In this document: positions 10,921-23,416 of the stretch, one piece after another
Layout of the letters: the number at the start of each line of letters is the position of its first letter
Numbering within the stretch: position 1 is the stretch's first letter
Assembly: GCA_007922305.1 (NCBI GenBank)
Contig: ML677326.1
Span: 57,034,785 to 57,098,784, forward strand
Origin: Dermatemys mawii
Lineage: Eukaryota; Chordata; Testudines; Dermatemydidae
Direction of reading: 5' to 3'
Length of the DNA: 64,000 nucleotides
The notes under the pieces: model-generated
What the model saw: only the letters and a program-made list of their open reading frames with translations
Told to the model about the DNA's origin: nothing
Database searches by the model: none
Made by a program: the position numbers and the translations under genes

Positions 10921-13129
10921 AGTTGTGTTTTACTGGGTCAAATGGCACCAGTGCAAATGAAAACAAATAATTTCCAAAACTTCACCTAACAATTAAAAAT
11001 GGTTTCAAGATGTTAGGATTCTATATACACTTAGGAATTCATACAAAATTTTATAGTAGCCACACTTATCTGAAAATTTGCTGTAACATCTGTAATATTT
11101 ACAACATTCTATATAATTAAACGTGCAAAGGTTTCCATGACTTTTATCAATAATGCAGTACCTCCATTTTTAAAATGGAGAAACTACCCTTCTACTAAGG
11201 TTGCATGGGTTAAAAGCCGTAGGGAGCATGATTGCATCCAATTCTACTGTGGCTGGTAAATTAATACTTTCATATTTTGAAAAAGATGTGTATAAATTTA
11301 AAATGATGACATGACGAAGAAGTTTGACAAAGAAAGGGGAAGATTTAAAACAAAGGTGCAATATTTTCAAAACTGGACTGTGCTCAATGCAGACAGAGCC
11401 CTCCGGCCATGTTAGCGTTAATATTTTACACTGAAGCACCAGGCCTCTGGATACTGAATTCCAAGAAACAATACCAGCCTGTCTGTTTAATTTTCCTAGA
11501 AAGGTTCCTATCCTGGTAGGCTTTGAATGCTAAATGAAAGATCAATAGCAATGTGTACGCTAAAATGAAAATATTCAGGGCTAAATCTTGTCCTTACTAA
11601 CAGACTTCAATGAGGAAGCATGGATATAACTGAGGGTCAAACTTGGTCCCCATTCTGGATAACTAGGAACAATCCCCCAAACTGAAACATTCCGGATTTG
11701 TTTTGCCATACCAATCTCTGTCTCTTCAGCACGTAAAATTTGCTGGCAAATATCTTCAAATGCAATTGAACAATACTTTCCATGGATACAGTATTACGGT
11801 TGTTATAAACAAACAACCAATTCAGTCAAAAGAGAGAAACAGAAAGAGCTCATGTAAACATATCTACTCAAAAGAAATCCAGAATGTTCTACTATTAATA
11901 CAATGCACTGTAATAGAGGATACTTTGAAAATAAGCTCGATTCCTCATTAGGAAAAACCTCAGACAAGAAAACAACAATGTAAAACATCTGCACAGTAGC
12001 GGCATTGTTTGTCAACTCTCTTATAAGGAAATTCTGCCTTAGTTTGACTATTAAGGACTTTCCCAACTTGTCCTAAAAAGTGGCATTTGTACTCGTGCCC
12101 ATTTTCCATTTTTGTCTGGTTATCTGTCAAAAGGCATCAAGTTAATTTCTCTCCAAAGGAAACCAGCAGTAGCGATATTGACAGTACTTGTTGAGACACA
12201 AGAGGGTGCCATACAATGCTTTCACAGACAGGAACCATTTTTCATATCTCTAACACCGTAAGGACATTTTTCAAAACATGTACCAGTAAGATAACAAATT
12301 CAGCCTGGGTTCAGAAAGAGAGGAAATTGTGCTCTTGTGTGCATTCATTGTTTAACAAGTCAAAGACACAATATACCTTTACTAGTAAAACTGAATTAAT
12401 GCCCCTGTTGGGGCTGCAATCAGAAAATTGAGTTTGGCACCTTACATTGCAATCTGCACTGGTAATTCAAAAGTGTCACTTAAGCTATGCTCTGAGTCCC
12501 TTACAACTGACATATAAGGTGAAGAATTGAGCAGGAGGCATTAAATGATACTGTTGAAGGGAGAAAAGCATAACGTATAGATAGGTGAGGCACTGTGATT
12601 AGTAAAAGAACCATTGCTTGAACTCACAACTAGATTGCCCCAAACATTACAGAAGACTGCAGCAGCACAGCAATGGACCAACAGGTCTTCTGCATCTTTA
12701 ACATCTATTACAGTACAAGCACAGCTAAAGACTGTGTCTAATGGTATGTCTGGTTGGATTTCATTTTCAGGTACAGTAAGCAAAACCAGGAGGAAGGACT
12801 GCTTTCTTCAAAGACTTAGAGATTTATTTTCTTTAAATCCAGAATTAAGGCTTTTAAAAACTGAAATAGCATAATCCCATACACATATAAAAATGAAAAA
12901 AAGAGGCAAAAGATGGCTCCTATTTTTCCTAATTAAGATCAGACAACCTAATATCTGCATATAGTAAAAATCATCTAATGCTGTAGTGCCATCCAATTTA
13001 TATAGATTTAGTGGGGCAAATTTTCACTATGATGCACACAGAACTCATTAAAATTATATAATGCTTGGCTAAGTAACAGGACATCCAGAATTTACCAGAT
13101 TCAATTTAGAGATGGACTGGGGCTGCCAA
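10921..13129. other. PALLD: Intron stretch, mostly unique
   Basis: No supported gene. A minus-strand frame at 12541-12783 has protein-like composition and is discussed as a finding. About 11578-11660 (GGGCTAAATCTTGTCCTTAC and GACTTCAATGAGG) looks like an old repeat tail of the kind that includes ACTTCAATGG words. Confidence 0.5.
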
Positions 13130-13456
13130 ATTTCTAATCACAGAAAATCGAACACCCCTGCCCCACCTCCTTCCTGAGGCTCTGCCCCTGCCCTGCCCCT
13201 TTTTTGAGGCCCTCATCCCTACTTACTACATCCCCCTACCTCTGTTGCTCATTCTCTCCCACTCTCACTCACTTTGACTGGGCTGGGGCAGAGAGGTGAG
13301 GTGCAGGAGCAGTCTCAGGCTACAGCCCCCTCCTCCCAGCACTAGCAGTGGTCTCAGGCTTTGCCCGCCCCCTCCAGGCACCAGTGGCGGTCCCAGCATG
13401 TGCACCCACGGGCTGCCCCCTGCCTCAGAGCACAGTGGTGCCCCCAAAGCCCCCAC
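13130..13456. repeat. GC-rich chelonian repeat with an ACACCCCTGCCCC head
   Basis: The start GCTGCCAAATTTCTAATCAC, then AGAAAATCGAACACCCCTGC, followed by CTGGGCTGGGGCAGAGAGGT and CCAGCACTAGCAGTGG-type C-rich repeats is a unit I recognise from turtle genomes. Open frames on the minus strand here reflect the base composition only. Confidence 0.55.
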
Positions 13457-13570
13457 GATTTAGTGAGGGGTATATAGGACAAGTCATGGACAGGTAAGTC
13501 ATAGGCAGTGAAATTTTGTTTACTGCCTGACCTATTCATGACTTTTACTAAATATACCCATGACTAAATC
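13457..13570. repeat. Palindromic short element (GATTTAGT...ACTAAATC)
   Basis: The unit begins GATTTAGTGAGGGGTATATA and ends TATACCCATGACTAAATC, its imperfect inverse. AAGTCATGGACAGGT and GACCTATTCATGACTT pair inside, as do GGCAGTGAAATTTT and TTTACTGCC. This is a hairpin-forming non-autonomous DNA element. Confidence 0.6.
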
Positions 13571-14104
13571 TTAGCCTTAATTATGTTCTTACTCCTTTTC
13601 AGTGATTTCTGGGCAATAATACTGTTCATGGGATACTTTTAAAGAAAGCTGCAAAACTACAAATATTGGAAAAAATAATGAACAGCATTCCCCCCATTAT
13701 TCTAACATGCTGTATCGAACAATCTTGCATTACAAGGAGTCAACTTTATAATCTAGTATGAACATATCTGATTTCTATAATTCTATTAATCCCAACCAAA
13801 AACACCCCCAAAAAACAAACTCACAGGCCCAGTTTTATTAGCCTTGAACTTGACTCTGTGAAAAGGTGTTTTGTAAGAAGCTTATTTTAAAAAAATTATA
13901 AGTTATGAAACTCATGCTTCAAGGCATATTCCATCCTTAATCTGACAAGGATTACGAAGAAAGAATAATCGATGTCTATAGAGCCTATTACTGAGTTTCT
14001 TGTACCTTCCTTTGAGCATCCGACATTGCTCTCAGAGACAGTATATTGGACCTTGCCTTTACTCCAAAACGCATGTTCATATATCAAGAGGTCTCTCTCT
14101 TGGT

Positions 14105-14245
14105 GTAAATCCCAATGGAGACAAGGCACAGCTAGGTTTTACCATAGCGTAGCTAGGTGAGGTAAATCTCAGTAGATACAGGTTTGACCTTGACAACTTA
14201 AATCAAGGTAAAAACTAGCTGTGCCTTGTCTCCGCTAGGATTTAC
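14105..14245. repeat. Inverted repeat with 39-base arms
   Basis: Arm 14105-14143 and arm 14207-14245 are reverse complements at 35 of 39 positions. The shared core GGAGACAAGGCACAGCTAG matches without error. The 63-base spacer contains no obvious gene. This is most likely a small inverted-repeat transposon remnant. Confidence 0.75.
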
Positions 14246-16915
14246 AGCAGGAAAGCTGATGATGTAAACACACCTTTTTGTAGTGAAGTCTTCTATTCCA
14301 TAGACACACATCCTCTCTTTGAATGCCACCACAATTACTCTCAGCAGTTGCCTACAAGGTTATAAATAGCTGAGACAGAGAACAGAAGAACTTAACAAAA
14401 CTGCACTTTGATAAGCAGCCCACACGTCTACACTGAAAACGGAATTTTAGGTTTACAGGATACAGAAGATGAGACTAAAGAAGTTCTGGGGCTGTACCAA
14501 ATTGAGGGCTAGCATGGATGACAATGTCTTTCCTCCATGTGTGCAAATGGGTAAGCACAAAATCACCTTCTGCCCTTTCCAGTGATACTCTGGAAACTTA
14601 AAAAGTTAGCTGATCTTTATTATAACCTTAAAAGAAGTTTTAGAGTTGGGTTGGTCTGAGCTAAACTAAATTTCAAAGCAGTTCAAAACTGGTTTGTCCA
14701 TCCCTCCATAAAGTGATATTCTGATAATTTTATGTGGAATGGGGAAAAAATCATCAAGAGAAAGGAACCAGAACAATCAGAGAGAAATGGGGTGGAAGGG
14801 TACACCTTGAAGAGTAAGGTTGCTGTTGACAGTGGATCTAATGCTTTCAGCTGTGTATAACAGATCATTAACTACTGTTTTTGCAGTAGGGAGGATAAAA
14901 TAAGGAAAGGCAAAGAAGCAGTTGTCCTCCATAATGAGTTCAGTTGTACATCCTGAAATGCGTTTGGACACCCAACTTTGATGACAAATTGCACTAATAA
15001 GTATTTTTTTCTTGGTTACAACTACATTTATTTCTCCACGCTTCTTCTATTTTGCATGCCAGAATTCTAATGAGTCCATACACTAAGACTTATCACGTTA
15101 ATTGTATTCTCATGCCCTAAGACAGTGCTGTTTGAGGCCATTTTTAGATATTTTTTTTAAAACACCAGAGATTAAATCAATCCAGAATTATTCAAAAACT
15201 GATTCAAGAATATTAAAATACCCAAGCCCTATTTTTGTCTAGCTAAATTAAAAAAAATTGCTAAATGAGAAGTGTTAGCACATGTTCCTCACTGTCCATG
15301 CAATACTTCATATATTAGTTATGTCTTCTGTTTTATCTTGAGGGAGATATTTGGTCCTCTGGAGCCTGGTGCTAAGAAATACCATCTGAAGAACATGGGA
15401 ACATTTTTACCCCCACTTTCTCTTACAATTTAATTTTGTTATTTAAAATCAAGAAGAATGCTACAAAAAGGGAAAGCACAGATTGATTACCATACTTCTA
15501 ATTAGAGGAAATGTTTTTGACCTCTAGTTGACCTAAAATATTCTCTCGTCATTATTTAGCAGCATGATCCACTTCCCTAATGAATTACTTAAAATGACTG
15601 AGTGGGAAAAGATCTTCAGCACACTTGGAAATGTGCTACAGTATCTTGCTATCACAGTTGGAACACCTCCTATGTATATTAAGCAGTTCCACAGTTCTAA
15701 AACACTTTCCAGATGTGAAGAGAAACATGAAGCTTGATCTGCAATAGTCCTAACTGATCACTTTGTGTTTTTCTTATTTTCCCTGTGCCACAAGGGTCTT
15801 GCTGCCATTTTGCCATACTTCTGACCACAGATTATACAACAATGTAGCTTTCTCAGAAACCACCACCAAGGGTTCACTCTAAAATGATTAACAGAAAAAT
15901 GTTCAGACAGCTGTTAACCCTTTCCTTGAAACCTAACTATATTATCTCAGACATATTCAAACGCCATGGACCCAGATCTGAGAAATCATCTGGTAGCTCT
16001 TGAACCAATTATTTGTCCTTTAGCAATATATCACATTGCTTCAAAATCATACTGGGGTGATTCTCAGCAAGTTATACAAATAATGGGTTCATTTAGATGT
16101 ATTAACAAAAAACTCTATCTTATATCCCATGTGAGTAACTGATGTGAATTCTGTTATTCATCAGATATTTTTTGTTTTAGCTACATAAGCTAAATGTTAG
16201 GACATTTATATCCTATCTATAATATTTTATGTCTACTAAGATCGTTTCTATTCATGTGGTTTCTATTACTGGCAGCTAAAAAATATGTACCCAGTAATAC
16301 AGTTAAATTAAAATGTTAATCTTAAACATTGCTTTTCAGTACAGGAGTACAGGCAAAACTCCTGTCCTAAAAACAAATAATAGATGGTACCCCAGAGTTC
16401 TTGTGTGTCTCAGGAGCTTGTCTTGTAACAGAGTTTTCACTTTCACACTAGCTCAAACCTGTTTTATTGAAATAAGACACCTTGAAAATCTTTTTTATAA
16501 TTATTTCCATTGCACAGAAACAGAACCTCCTGGTATTTCTAAGCTAGCCTGGCTAAATATAGCAAGCAACACTCATGTTTTGTGGAGCATTTTCCTCTGC
16601 TATGCAGCTAACATAAATAAAATGAGCGGAGAGAAGCTGGCAGTGTTCCACTGACATTACATCACTCTTCCTTAATAGGAAGCCTCCCTGCAAGTTAGCA
16701 TCTTGCTTTAAACACTCAAAGGTGCCCACTTAGTTCTCAGTAAGGATCATCATATAAGGGTGATGTTTTAATTAGAAGAGTAATGGAAGGCAGCAGGGAC
16801 CTGGTAATCTTACTCTCATTACTTTCTCAATGCTCGAGCATTAGTGCAGCATTGGAAAATCACTTTCAACTTTGCACAAATTTCAGCAAAGCAAGTGCGT
16901 TTAATCAGAATACAG
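14246..16915. other. PALLD: Intron stretch without recognised features
   Basis: Mostly unique AT-rich sequence. A 113-codon open frame at 16313-16654 lacks any recognisable domain, and its composition is that of non-coding AT-rich DNA, so I do not call it. Confidence 0.5.
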
Positions 16916-17140
16916 AGAGTCATGATCTAGTGGTCTGAACACTGGATTAGGGGCCAAAAACATTACGCTTTTACCCTGGGTTTGATACTGACTCTCTGTG
17001 GTCTTGGGAGAGACAAACCTTTCTGCTTCAGATGCTCAGTCAAACAACCACCACCACCTTATCTACAACACTAGATTATTATGAAAATAAATTAGTTAAT
17101 CCTTGTAAAGTGCTATATAAGTGGTAATATTATTAATTAT
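16916..17140 (+). repeat. MIR SINE, forward, nearly full length
   Basis: It starts near TGATCTAGTGGTCTGAACAC, continues through CCCTGGGTTTGATACTGACT and CTGTGGTCTTGGGAGAGAC, and ends TTGTAAAGTGCTATATAAGT. This matches the MIR body from the tRNA-derived head to the 3' tail. Confidence 0.75.
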
Positions 17141-17693
17141 TTTTACTAAGGCCAGATGATGTACATTCATTGTACTGCAGACCAAAATCCTGCTTCAAGA
17201 CTGCATGCAGAAATTTATTTAGTTTGCATAGCATTTCATCCAGAATGAATATTTATTTACTCAGTGCCATGCAGAAAGTTTCCCCACTAGAGTATGAAAA
17301 AGCCAAAGTAGGACAATATGTTTGCCAAAGGGGTTTGCAGTGATTTAACTGAATGACTCCCAATTTCTTTAATAGGAAATGTGCTACATACTATGCTTTG
17401 AAAATTTACAGGAACTGAAGTCACAGCAGAGAGAAGTAATTTTAAATTGTATTATTTATTGATCCCACCCGAAGGCATCTGATGAAGAATCTTTGTGGCT
17501 GGTTACCCAGTTTAATTGAAAATGAGGATGTGTGACTTAATTTGTGGCTTAACTGTCAGAGTAACAGATCTAAGGAAAAACATTCACAGGGCCAACTTCA
17601 TCCTTGGTGTAATTCCACTGATGAATGAAATTAGCTCAGTATTGAAAAATTTGTTTTCTTCATCCCAAAACCATACACAGAGAGCTAATAGCC

Positions 17694-18410
17694 CAGGGGT
17701 GGGTAAACTTTTTGGCCGAAGGGCCACATCAGGGTTGTAAAATTGTATGGAGGGCCGGGTTGGGAAGGTTATGCCTCCCCAAACAGCCTGGCTCCTTCCC
17801 CATCCGACCCTCTCTCACTTCCCGCCCTGACTGCCCCTCTCAGAATCCCTGACCCATTCAATGCCCCCCACTTCTTGTCTCCTGATCGCCCCTTCCAGAA
17901 ACACCCTGCTCCTAGCCATGCCCCTCCCCGGGAACCCAACCCTTTTCTAAACACCCCTGCTCCTTGTCCTCTCACAGCCAGCTCCCGAAGTCCCCCTGCT
18001 TCCTGTTCCCTGACTGCCCTAATCACTATCCACCTACTCACCCCCGATAGACCCCCAGGACTCCCATACCCTATCCAACCTTCCTGTTCCCCATCCCCTG
18101 ACCACACTCCCAGAACCTCTGCTCCATCCGACTGCCCCCTGCTCCCTAACTTCCCCTGGGCCTCCCTCCCCGTATCTAATTCCCCTGGCCCCCTTACAAT
18201 GCTGCTCAGAGCAGTGTGTCTGGTAGCCGCATGGAGCCAGACACGCTGCCCCACAGGAGTGCGCAGCCCCGCCCCCCAGAGCACTGCCTGCATGGCAGTG
18301 TGGCTCTAGGGGAGGAGGAAAGGCAGAGGAGGGGTGGTGGTAGCCTCCCCAGCCGAGAGCTCAGAGGCTGGGCAGGATGGGTCCCGCAGGCCGTACTTTG
18401 CCCACCCCTG
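17694..18410. mobile_element. Non-autonomous hAT element, 717 bp, intact ends
   Basis: The left end CAGGGGTGGGTAAACTTTTT and the right end CGTACTTTGCCCACCCCTG are inverted (CAGGGGTGGG outermost). The element is flanked by a perfect 8-bp target duplication, TAATAGCC, at 17686-17693 and 18411-18418, which is the hAT signature. The interior is C-rich with repeated CCCTGAC and TGCTCC words and codes for nothing known. Long open frames on both strands (188 and 174 codons) are by-products of the GC-rich repeat. Confidence 0.93.
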
Positions 18411-18418
18411 TAATAGCC

Positions 18419-20713
18419 ACAGACAGTGCTTATTTTTTGAAGACTGTGTTTTTTATTGTTTCCAATCAGTACCTGGACCTCCTTTCCAGGGACTAGAAAG
18501 GAGACGAGTTTCCATCTGAAAACATAAACATGTAAATAACAATGCAACTGTGTTTACAGCAAACACTAAATCAAATGAAAATTGCAATAAAACTTGACTG
18601 AAATAGTTGATGATCACTGGATGATGCAATTGCTGTTTAGTAAGTTGTTTTAGTTCCCTGCTGAGTTTCTAGTATTGTCCCATGGCATGTTGTCATTGTG
18701 GAAACAGAGAAAACATCTGTTAAAATGAGCTTTAAAGGAAAAAATTCAACTGACATTCTCTCTCTCTCTCATCCATTTTAACAATGTATTACACAAGTTA
18801 GTTTACTATATATAGTAGACAGAAAAGGAACTGTCATCTGACCTATACCCTAGCTGGACATAGTGTTGTGTCACATTTATCATCATTTTATAGTATGATA
18901 TAAAAGGGAAATGCCAACATTTTCCAAACTTGTGCAAATACAATTCGTCACCTAAATCAGTAGCTTGATTTTCAGAGCACATGCATCTATCACTGAACTT
19001 ACATGGTAGGAGAATTAGGTAATCTACCACACTTAAAATCATGCTGGTTATACAGATGCATATCTTTCTTCACACATTTGAAAATTTGGACCTAAAAGTG
19101 CAATAATTTATTTTAAGAATACTTTTCACATTCCACCTGTTACTTTTGGAACAAGCTTGCAGTTGAATTCAAATATCTTGTTAACTTGCGATTACTCAAA
19201 TTGTAAGGATGGCACCTGGTTTTGGTAATGGGATGTGAACTCTAGATCCCCAGTTTAAAACCAGTAAGTAGTGACAGAAATGGCAAATGTCTGCTGAATG
19301 TTTGGTACCCTATGTGAACTGAGCCATTCTCAGTTCAGTTCCCAGAAGAGTGGCCTCAACAGCTAAAAATACCATCATCCTGACACCTGTCTTTACAGAC
19401 TCAGCAGAGAAGACAGAAACTGTCACCCCTGGAAGTGATCTCTCCATGTGAAAATTGAGGCATAATAGCAGGACAGTGTGGGAAATTTTTCACTTGCACG
19501 GTCTACTCTGTGGAGATGCTATTTTGGTTTCAAAGGTGTTACTCCGGCATCTTTCACAAGCATTAACTTCATATGCAACTCTGAATGGGCGCTTGCAGTT
19601 GTATACAGTAACAGATAACAATGGAGATGAATGATAGATCTCTTGCTTCAGTTTCAATCATATGAAAGAGAAAGGAATTAATTTAACCCCTGCTGAAAGA
19701 AATGGCAGAACTACTATTGCTTTCAGAAGGAGCAAGAGTGAGCTCTCAGTTATGCATATGCACAAAATACAGCATCAGCACTCTCCATCCTTAACAAGGT
19801 ATCTCTAAATTAATAAAGTGATGTTCATGCTTTCAACATTAATTATGTAGTAGATGTAAATATGCTTTTCCCAATTAGTGACAGCTATTTGCATTTTTGC
19901 TATTGCAACAAATAAATTTAATTTTCCAAAGGCAAAATCAGCTTTCAGTTGTTTGAAGGTATTGCTTCATTATCTGAGGAGCAAAGGTTAACATTGGTAA
20001 AATAGGTCCAAATGTAGGGACTTTACATTGATATGGTAGATATAGGATAATATATCGATCCTCTGAGTTTCAGTAGATGTAGTTCCTGGTGCTAACATCC
20101 AGTGAAAATGCTGGAATACAGCTCCGGTGATTTTGGTATTCGCTTATATTCATCATTGCAGGACATTGCCCTCAAGTCTTCAGATTTCTTTTGACTTTTT
20201 GAGATGAAAAGTTTTCAATCCCCTTTGTTTAAAAAAACCCCAAGGTAGTAGTTTATCACACTGCATAATTTAAAAAAATCAATGGTTTAGCTAAATGCCA
20301 CAAAGGCCCTTCTATAATCTGGAACATTACAGGGCCAGTGTATGTTTACAAAAACAATACTTCCATTTCATTACGACATTCAAACACCTTCTTTCTCCTT
20401 CATAGTTGACACTGTTTGAACTTCTCATTTTACTACTGTTATTCAACAAATTTGATTGCCTGCCTTTAAGGGGAAAATATTAAAGAGACAGTAGAAATTT
20501 CTGCCAAGTACTTAGGACCTAGAGAAATCTAGTAGAGTGAATGTATTTACCTTTAGACATGAAGTCTGCTTTGCAGCATTCGCATGGGACAGACTAAGGC
20601 CAAAATAAATGAAACTGTGACAGAAACTGTGTCACCAAAGGAAGAAATGAGAAATGGCTAGAAAAATGTCACCACATACTGCTGTCATTATGAAACAGAA
20701 ACAACAAAGAACT
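18419..20713. other. PALLD: Intron stretch without recognised features
   Basis: No gene or nameable repeat. 18761-18770 is a very short CT run. About 19800-19970 is an AT-rich, unique-looking block that could be conserved non-coding sequence, but this cannot be judged without alignment. Confidence 0.4.
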
Positions 20714-20790
20714 TGGGTGAAATCCTGGCCCCACTGTAGTCAATGCCAAACTCCTAAAGACTTCAACTGGGCCAGGATTTTGCCCATTCT
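20714..20790. repeat. Small palindromic repeat (GGGTGAAATCCTGGCCC type)
   Basis: GGTGAAATCCTGGCCCC at the left is mirrored by GGGCCAGGATTTTGCCC at the right, with AGTCAATGCC and GACTTCAACTGG between. I recognise this as a widespread turtle repeat with a foldback shape. Confidence 0.6.
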
Positions 20791-21295
20791 CAGCCACTAT
20801 AAAAGGATAAGGAATACATCTTAAATATAAAAAAGTCTATATGTGGAGTAGTTCAGGTTCAAAGCTATTAAAATAAGCAATTTCTCTCAAATAAATATTA
20901 CCAAATATGGTTTAGTTGGCTGTGGCTCAAGACCTATCCATGTTAATTTTCAGCAGCATCTTCATCACTGCCTCAGTATTGCCAGTCTTGAAATTTCTTC
21001 AGCTATTTTGCTTTGGGAAACTGAGGCTATTAGAACCCTTTATACATTTTTAAATTGCTTCTGTCATCATTTCCAGCCACATAATCTGGTTTAAACAGAC
21101 ATCAGACATAGGTTAACCAGCAGAACACCATGCACAACACACCCACACTTCAACTGATTCCATATTCCTGAGTTCTTTTAGACCAATATATTTGGCAAAA
21201 CAATACTGAAAGTAACCCTAATTTGATTAATGGAGGAAAAGATGTTCATTTATGATACTAGACAGGCCTTGCTTCAGCCATTTATAATGCAGATA

Positions 21296-22532
21296 CAGGG
21301 CTGGCGTTACCATGAGGCAAACTGAAGCGGCCACTAGGCCCCAGAGTGTAGAGAATTGTTTCTGCTGCTGGTGCGTATGTATTCTCTCTGTTCTAGATGC
21401 ACAGGGATGGTGAATTGCTGTGCCGCAGGAAGGAGGGCACAAGAGACATAAAAGACAGGCAGGAGAAAAGTTGAGAGGGAATAACAGAAAGCAGCAGAAG
21501 CTGCAAGGACAAAGATGAGGCAGAGTAGCCTCTTATGTACTTCTTGCACCCCCAGGAGCCTGGACTGATTAACATCAGCTTCTCAGGGACCTTCCTGTTT
21601 CCTGCTACTTCCCTGACTTCACTTGACGAGAACAGGCAGCCAACTGAAGTAGTAGGAGCCAGTTAGGCCCTTAAGACACTGATATCTTCCCTCACTCAGG
21701 CCCTGCTATCAGCCTGCTTATTTGTTCCCTTAACTGAGTGTTCAGAGCCACTATAGCTGGCACAGAACAGCAGACATGAGTGAAATAAAAAAACGCACCT
21801 CTGAGGCAGCATTCAGAAAAAGCAAGCAAGCAAAGGAAGTTTTCTATCTATGCAGGAAGGAGCTCTCCTGAGATACATAGACACAAATGTTCACGGTGAT
21901 CCTTCTGGCCCCAGTGAGGATGTGAGGGGTGAGGAGATGCCTGATCTTCCAGTTAGTCAGAATGCAGGTGACCTGGCAGCTACTGCAGCATCTATATCTC
22001 CATCTCAAATGGATGTAACCATGCACTGAAGAAAAATATAGATCAGAGAAGAATGTGGTGGAGGTGCAAGAAACAGCTGCTGCTGAGTTTAGTTCATTAA
22101 GTCTAGATGATCCAGGACTGTGGATCCACTTGAGCAGTAGCCTGAATGAAAATAGAAGTTTCCATCCAATACATTACTGGCATGAAATCCCCAAGAGTGA
22201 CAAAGTGGAGAGGCCATGGTTTATGTACTCAAAAACCCAGAATGCTGCATATTGTTTTTGTTGCAAATTCTTCCAGTCTAATATTCCAGCCACATTGGGT
22301 TCTACAGGAACAAAGAACTGTAAAAATCTGGCTAGAAATCTGGCATGCCATGAGAAGGCAGCAAATCACCAGAGAGCATTCCATAGGTGGAAGGAGCTTG
22401 AGATGAGACTAAGGTTAAAGGCCACTACAGAAGATCAGCATCAAGAGAAGATTACATCAGAGTCACATTACTGGCAAAATGTTCTGAAAACAAGCTGTTG
22501 CCATTGTGAGAATGCTTGTTACCCAAAACTAT
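21296..22532 (+). pseudogene. Broken hAT transposase (ZMYM-like), copy 1
   Basis: The left end CAGGGCTGGCGTTACCATGA is an hAT-type terminus; the right end is missing. A start ATG at 21777 gives MSEIKKRTSEAAFRKSKQA and then runs out of frame. A later frame (22055-22549) reads AEFSSLSLDDPGLW, then FHPIHYWHEIPKSDK, WFMYSKTQNAAYCFCCKFF and HEKAANHQRAFHRWKELEMR. The cysteine cluster CFCCKFF and the downstream His residues are the TTF-type zinc finger found in ZMYM1-like hAT proteins. Compared with copy 2 it lacks about 20 residues after SSSL and has an extra LAR. It ends shortly after CENACYP, before the catalytic domain. It is dead: no full frame, no catalytic triad and no right terminus. Confidence 0.88.
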
Positions 22533-23099
22533 GCATTTCCCCAGTTTAGTACATTCCAGAATCCACTCAGTAAACAGAATGTGTCTTTTCCCTCAGTTGG
22601 CATTAATGCTCAGAACATCATCAGCTATTTGATTCATCCTAAAAAAAGGTTTACCATAACCATAGAGTCTTATTTGCAAACTTGTCTTCCATCTAGCTGG
22701 CAGATGGAGCTCTTTGGTAATCTATTATAACTCCGTTGTCCCCAAGTGGCTCCTCACATTCTTAGATATAATCAATCACCAAAGAAATCTCCGAAGTTTG
22801 CACCCAAGAAGAATGTTAATTGAACAACACTGTAGCAATACTACAAAATCTAGTTATGTTCAAATGCAATAGGAGAGAGGTTCATCTTCACTGGAAGTGT
22901 TTAATAACTAGAGGTGGGCGAATAACTCTAATAAAAGCCACTTCTGAAAAATTTAACAAAAATTGTTTTGATTCAAACTGAAACCAAAATGTTTTGAATT
23001 TTTTGCAAAGTGAAAAAGTTAGAAAAATGTTATTCAGACTTTGTGAATTAACTATTTAAAAATAAAAATAAAGGAAACAAAGAGCTAAAGAATCAGAGA

Positions 23100-23216
23100 G
23101 GAAGTCATGTTAGTCTGGATTTACAGAAGCGACAGAGTCTTGTGGCACTTTAAAGATTAACAAAAATATTGAAGCATAAGCTTTCGTGGGCTAGTACCCA
23201 CTTCATTGGATGCATG
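23100..23216 (+). repeat. Chelonian interspersed repeat (GCATAAGCTTTCGTGGGC type), forward
   Basis: CATGTTAGTCTGGATTTACA, AGTCTTGTGGCACTTTAAAG, GCATAAGCTTTCGTGGGCTA and CCACTTCATTGGATGCATG follow in order. It is the forward partner of the reverse copy at 10095-10225. Confidence 0.7.
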
Positions 23217-23291
23217 CAGCTGGAGAGCTAAAGTCTCAAATCTGCAGGAGGACAATGAGGTAGTACAAACATCATACCCTGCAATTCTATC

Positions 23292-23416
23292 CTATATCAC
23301 AGTGGCTAAAGCACTCCCTTGGTATATGGGACACCCAGGTTCAAATCCCCACTCTGGAGCAAGGACTTAAATACAGGTCTCCCCCCTCCCAGCTGAGTGC
23401 TTTAGCCCCCAGGCTG
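23292..23416. repeat. Converging pair of tRNA-like modules
   Basis: The plus-strand module at 23292-23356 carries ACAGTGGCTAAAGCACTCCC (box A like) and CCCAGGTTCAAATCCCC (box B like). The minus-strand module at 23358-23416 reads GGGGGCTAAAGCACTCAGCT and AGACCTGTATTTAAGTCC. The two face each other, so the unit can fold on itself. A related arrangement occurs at 54772-55042. Confidence 0.55.

Noticed and set aside
16313..16654. 113-codon plus-strand open frame
   Set aside because: No domain, no splice or start context, and the composition of AT-rich non-coding DNA.
17743..18309. 188-codon proline-rich open frame, with a 174-codon frame opposite
   Set aside because: Both lie wholly inside the hAT element 17694-18410 with its perfect target duplication, and the composition explains the absence of stops.
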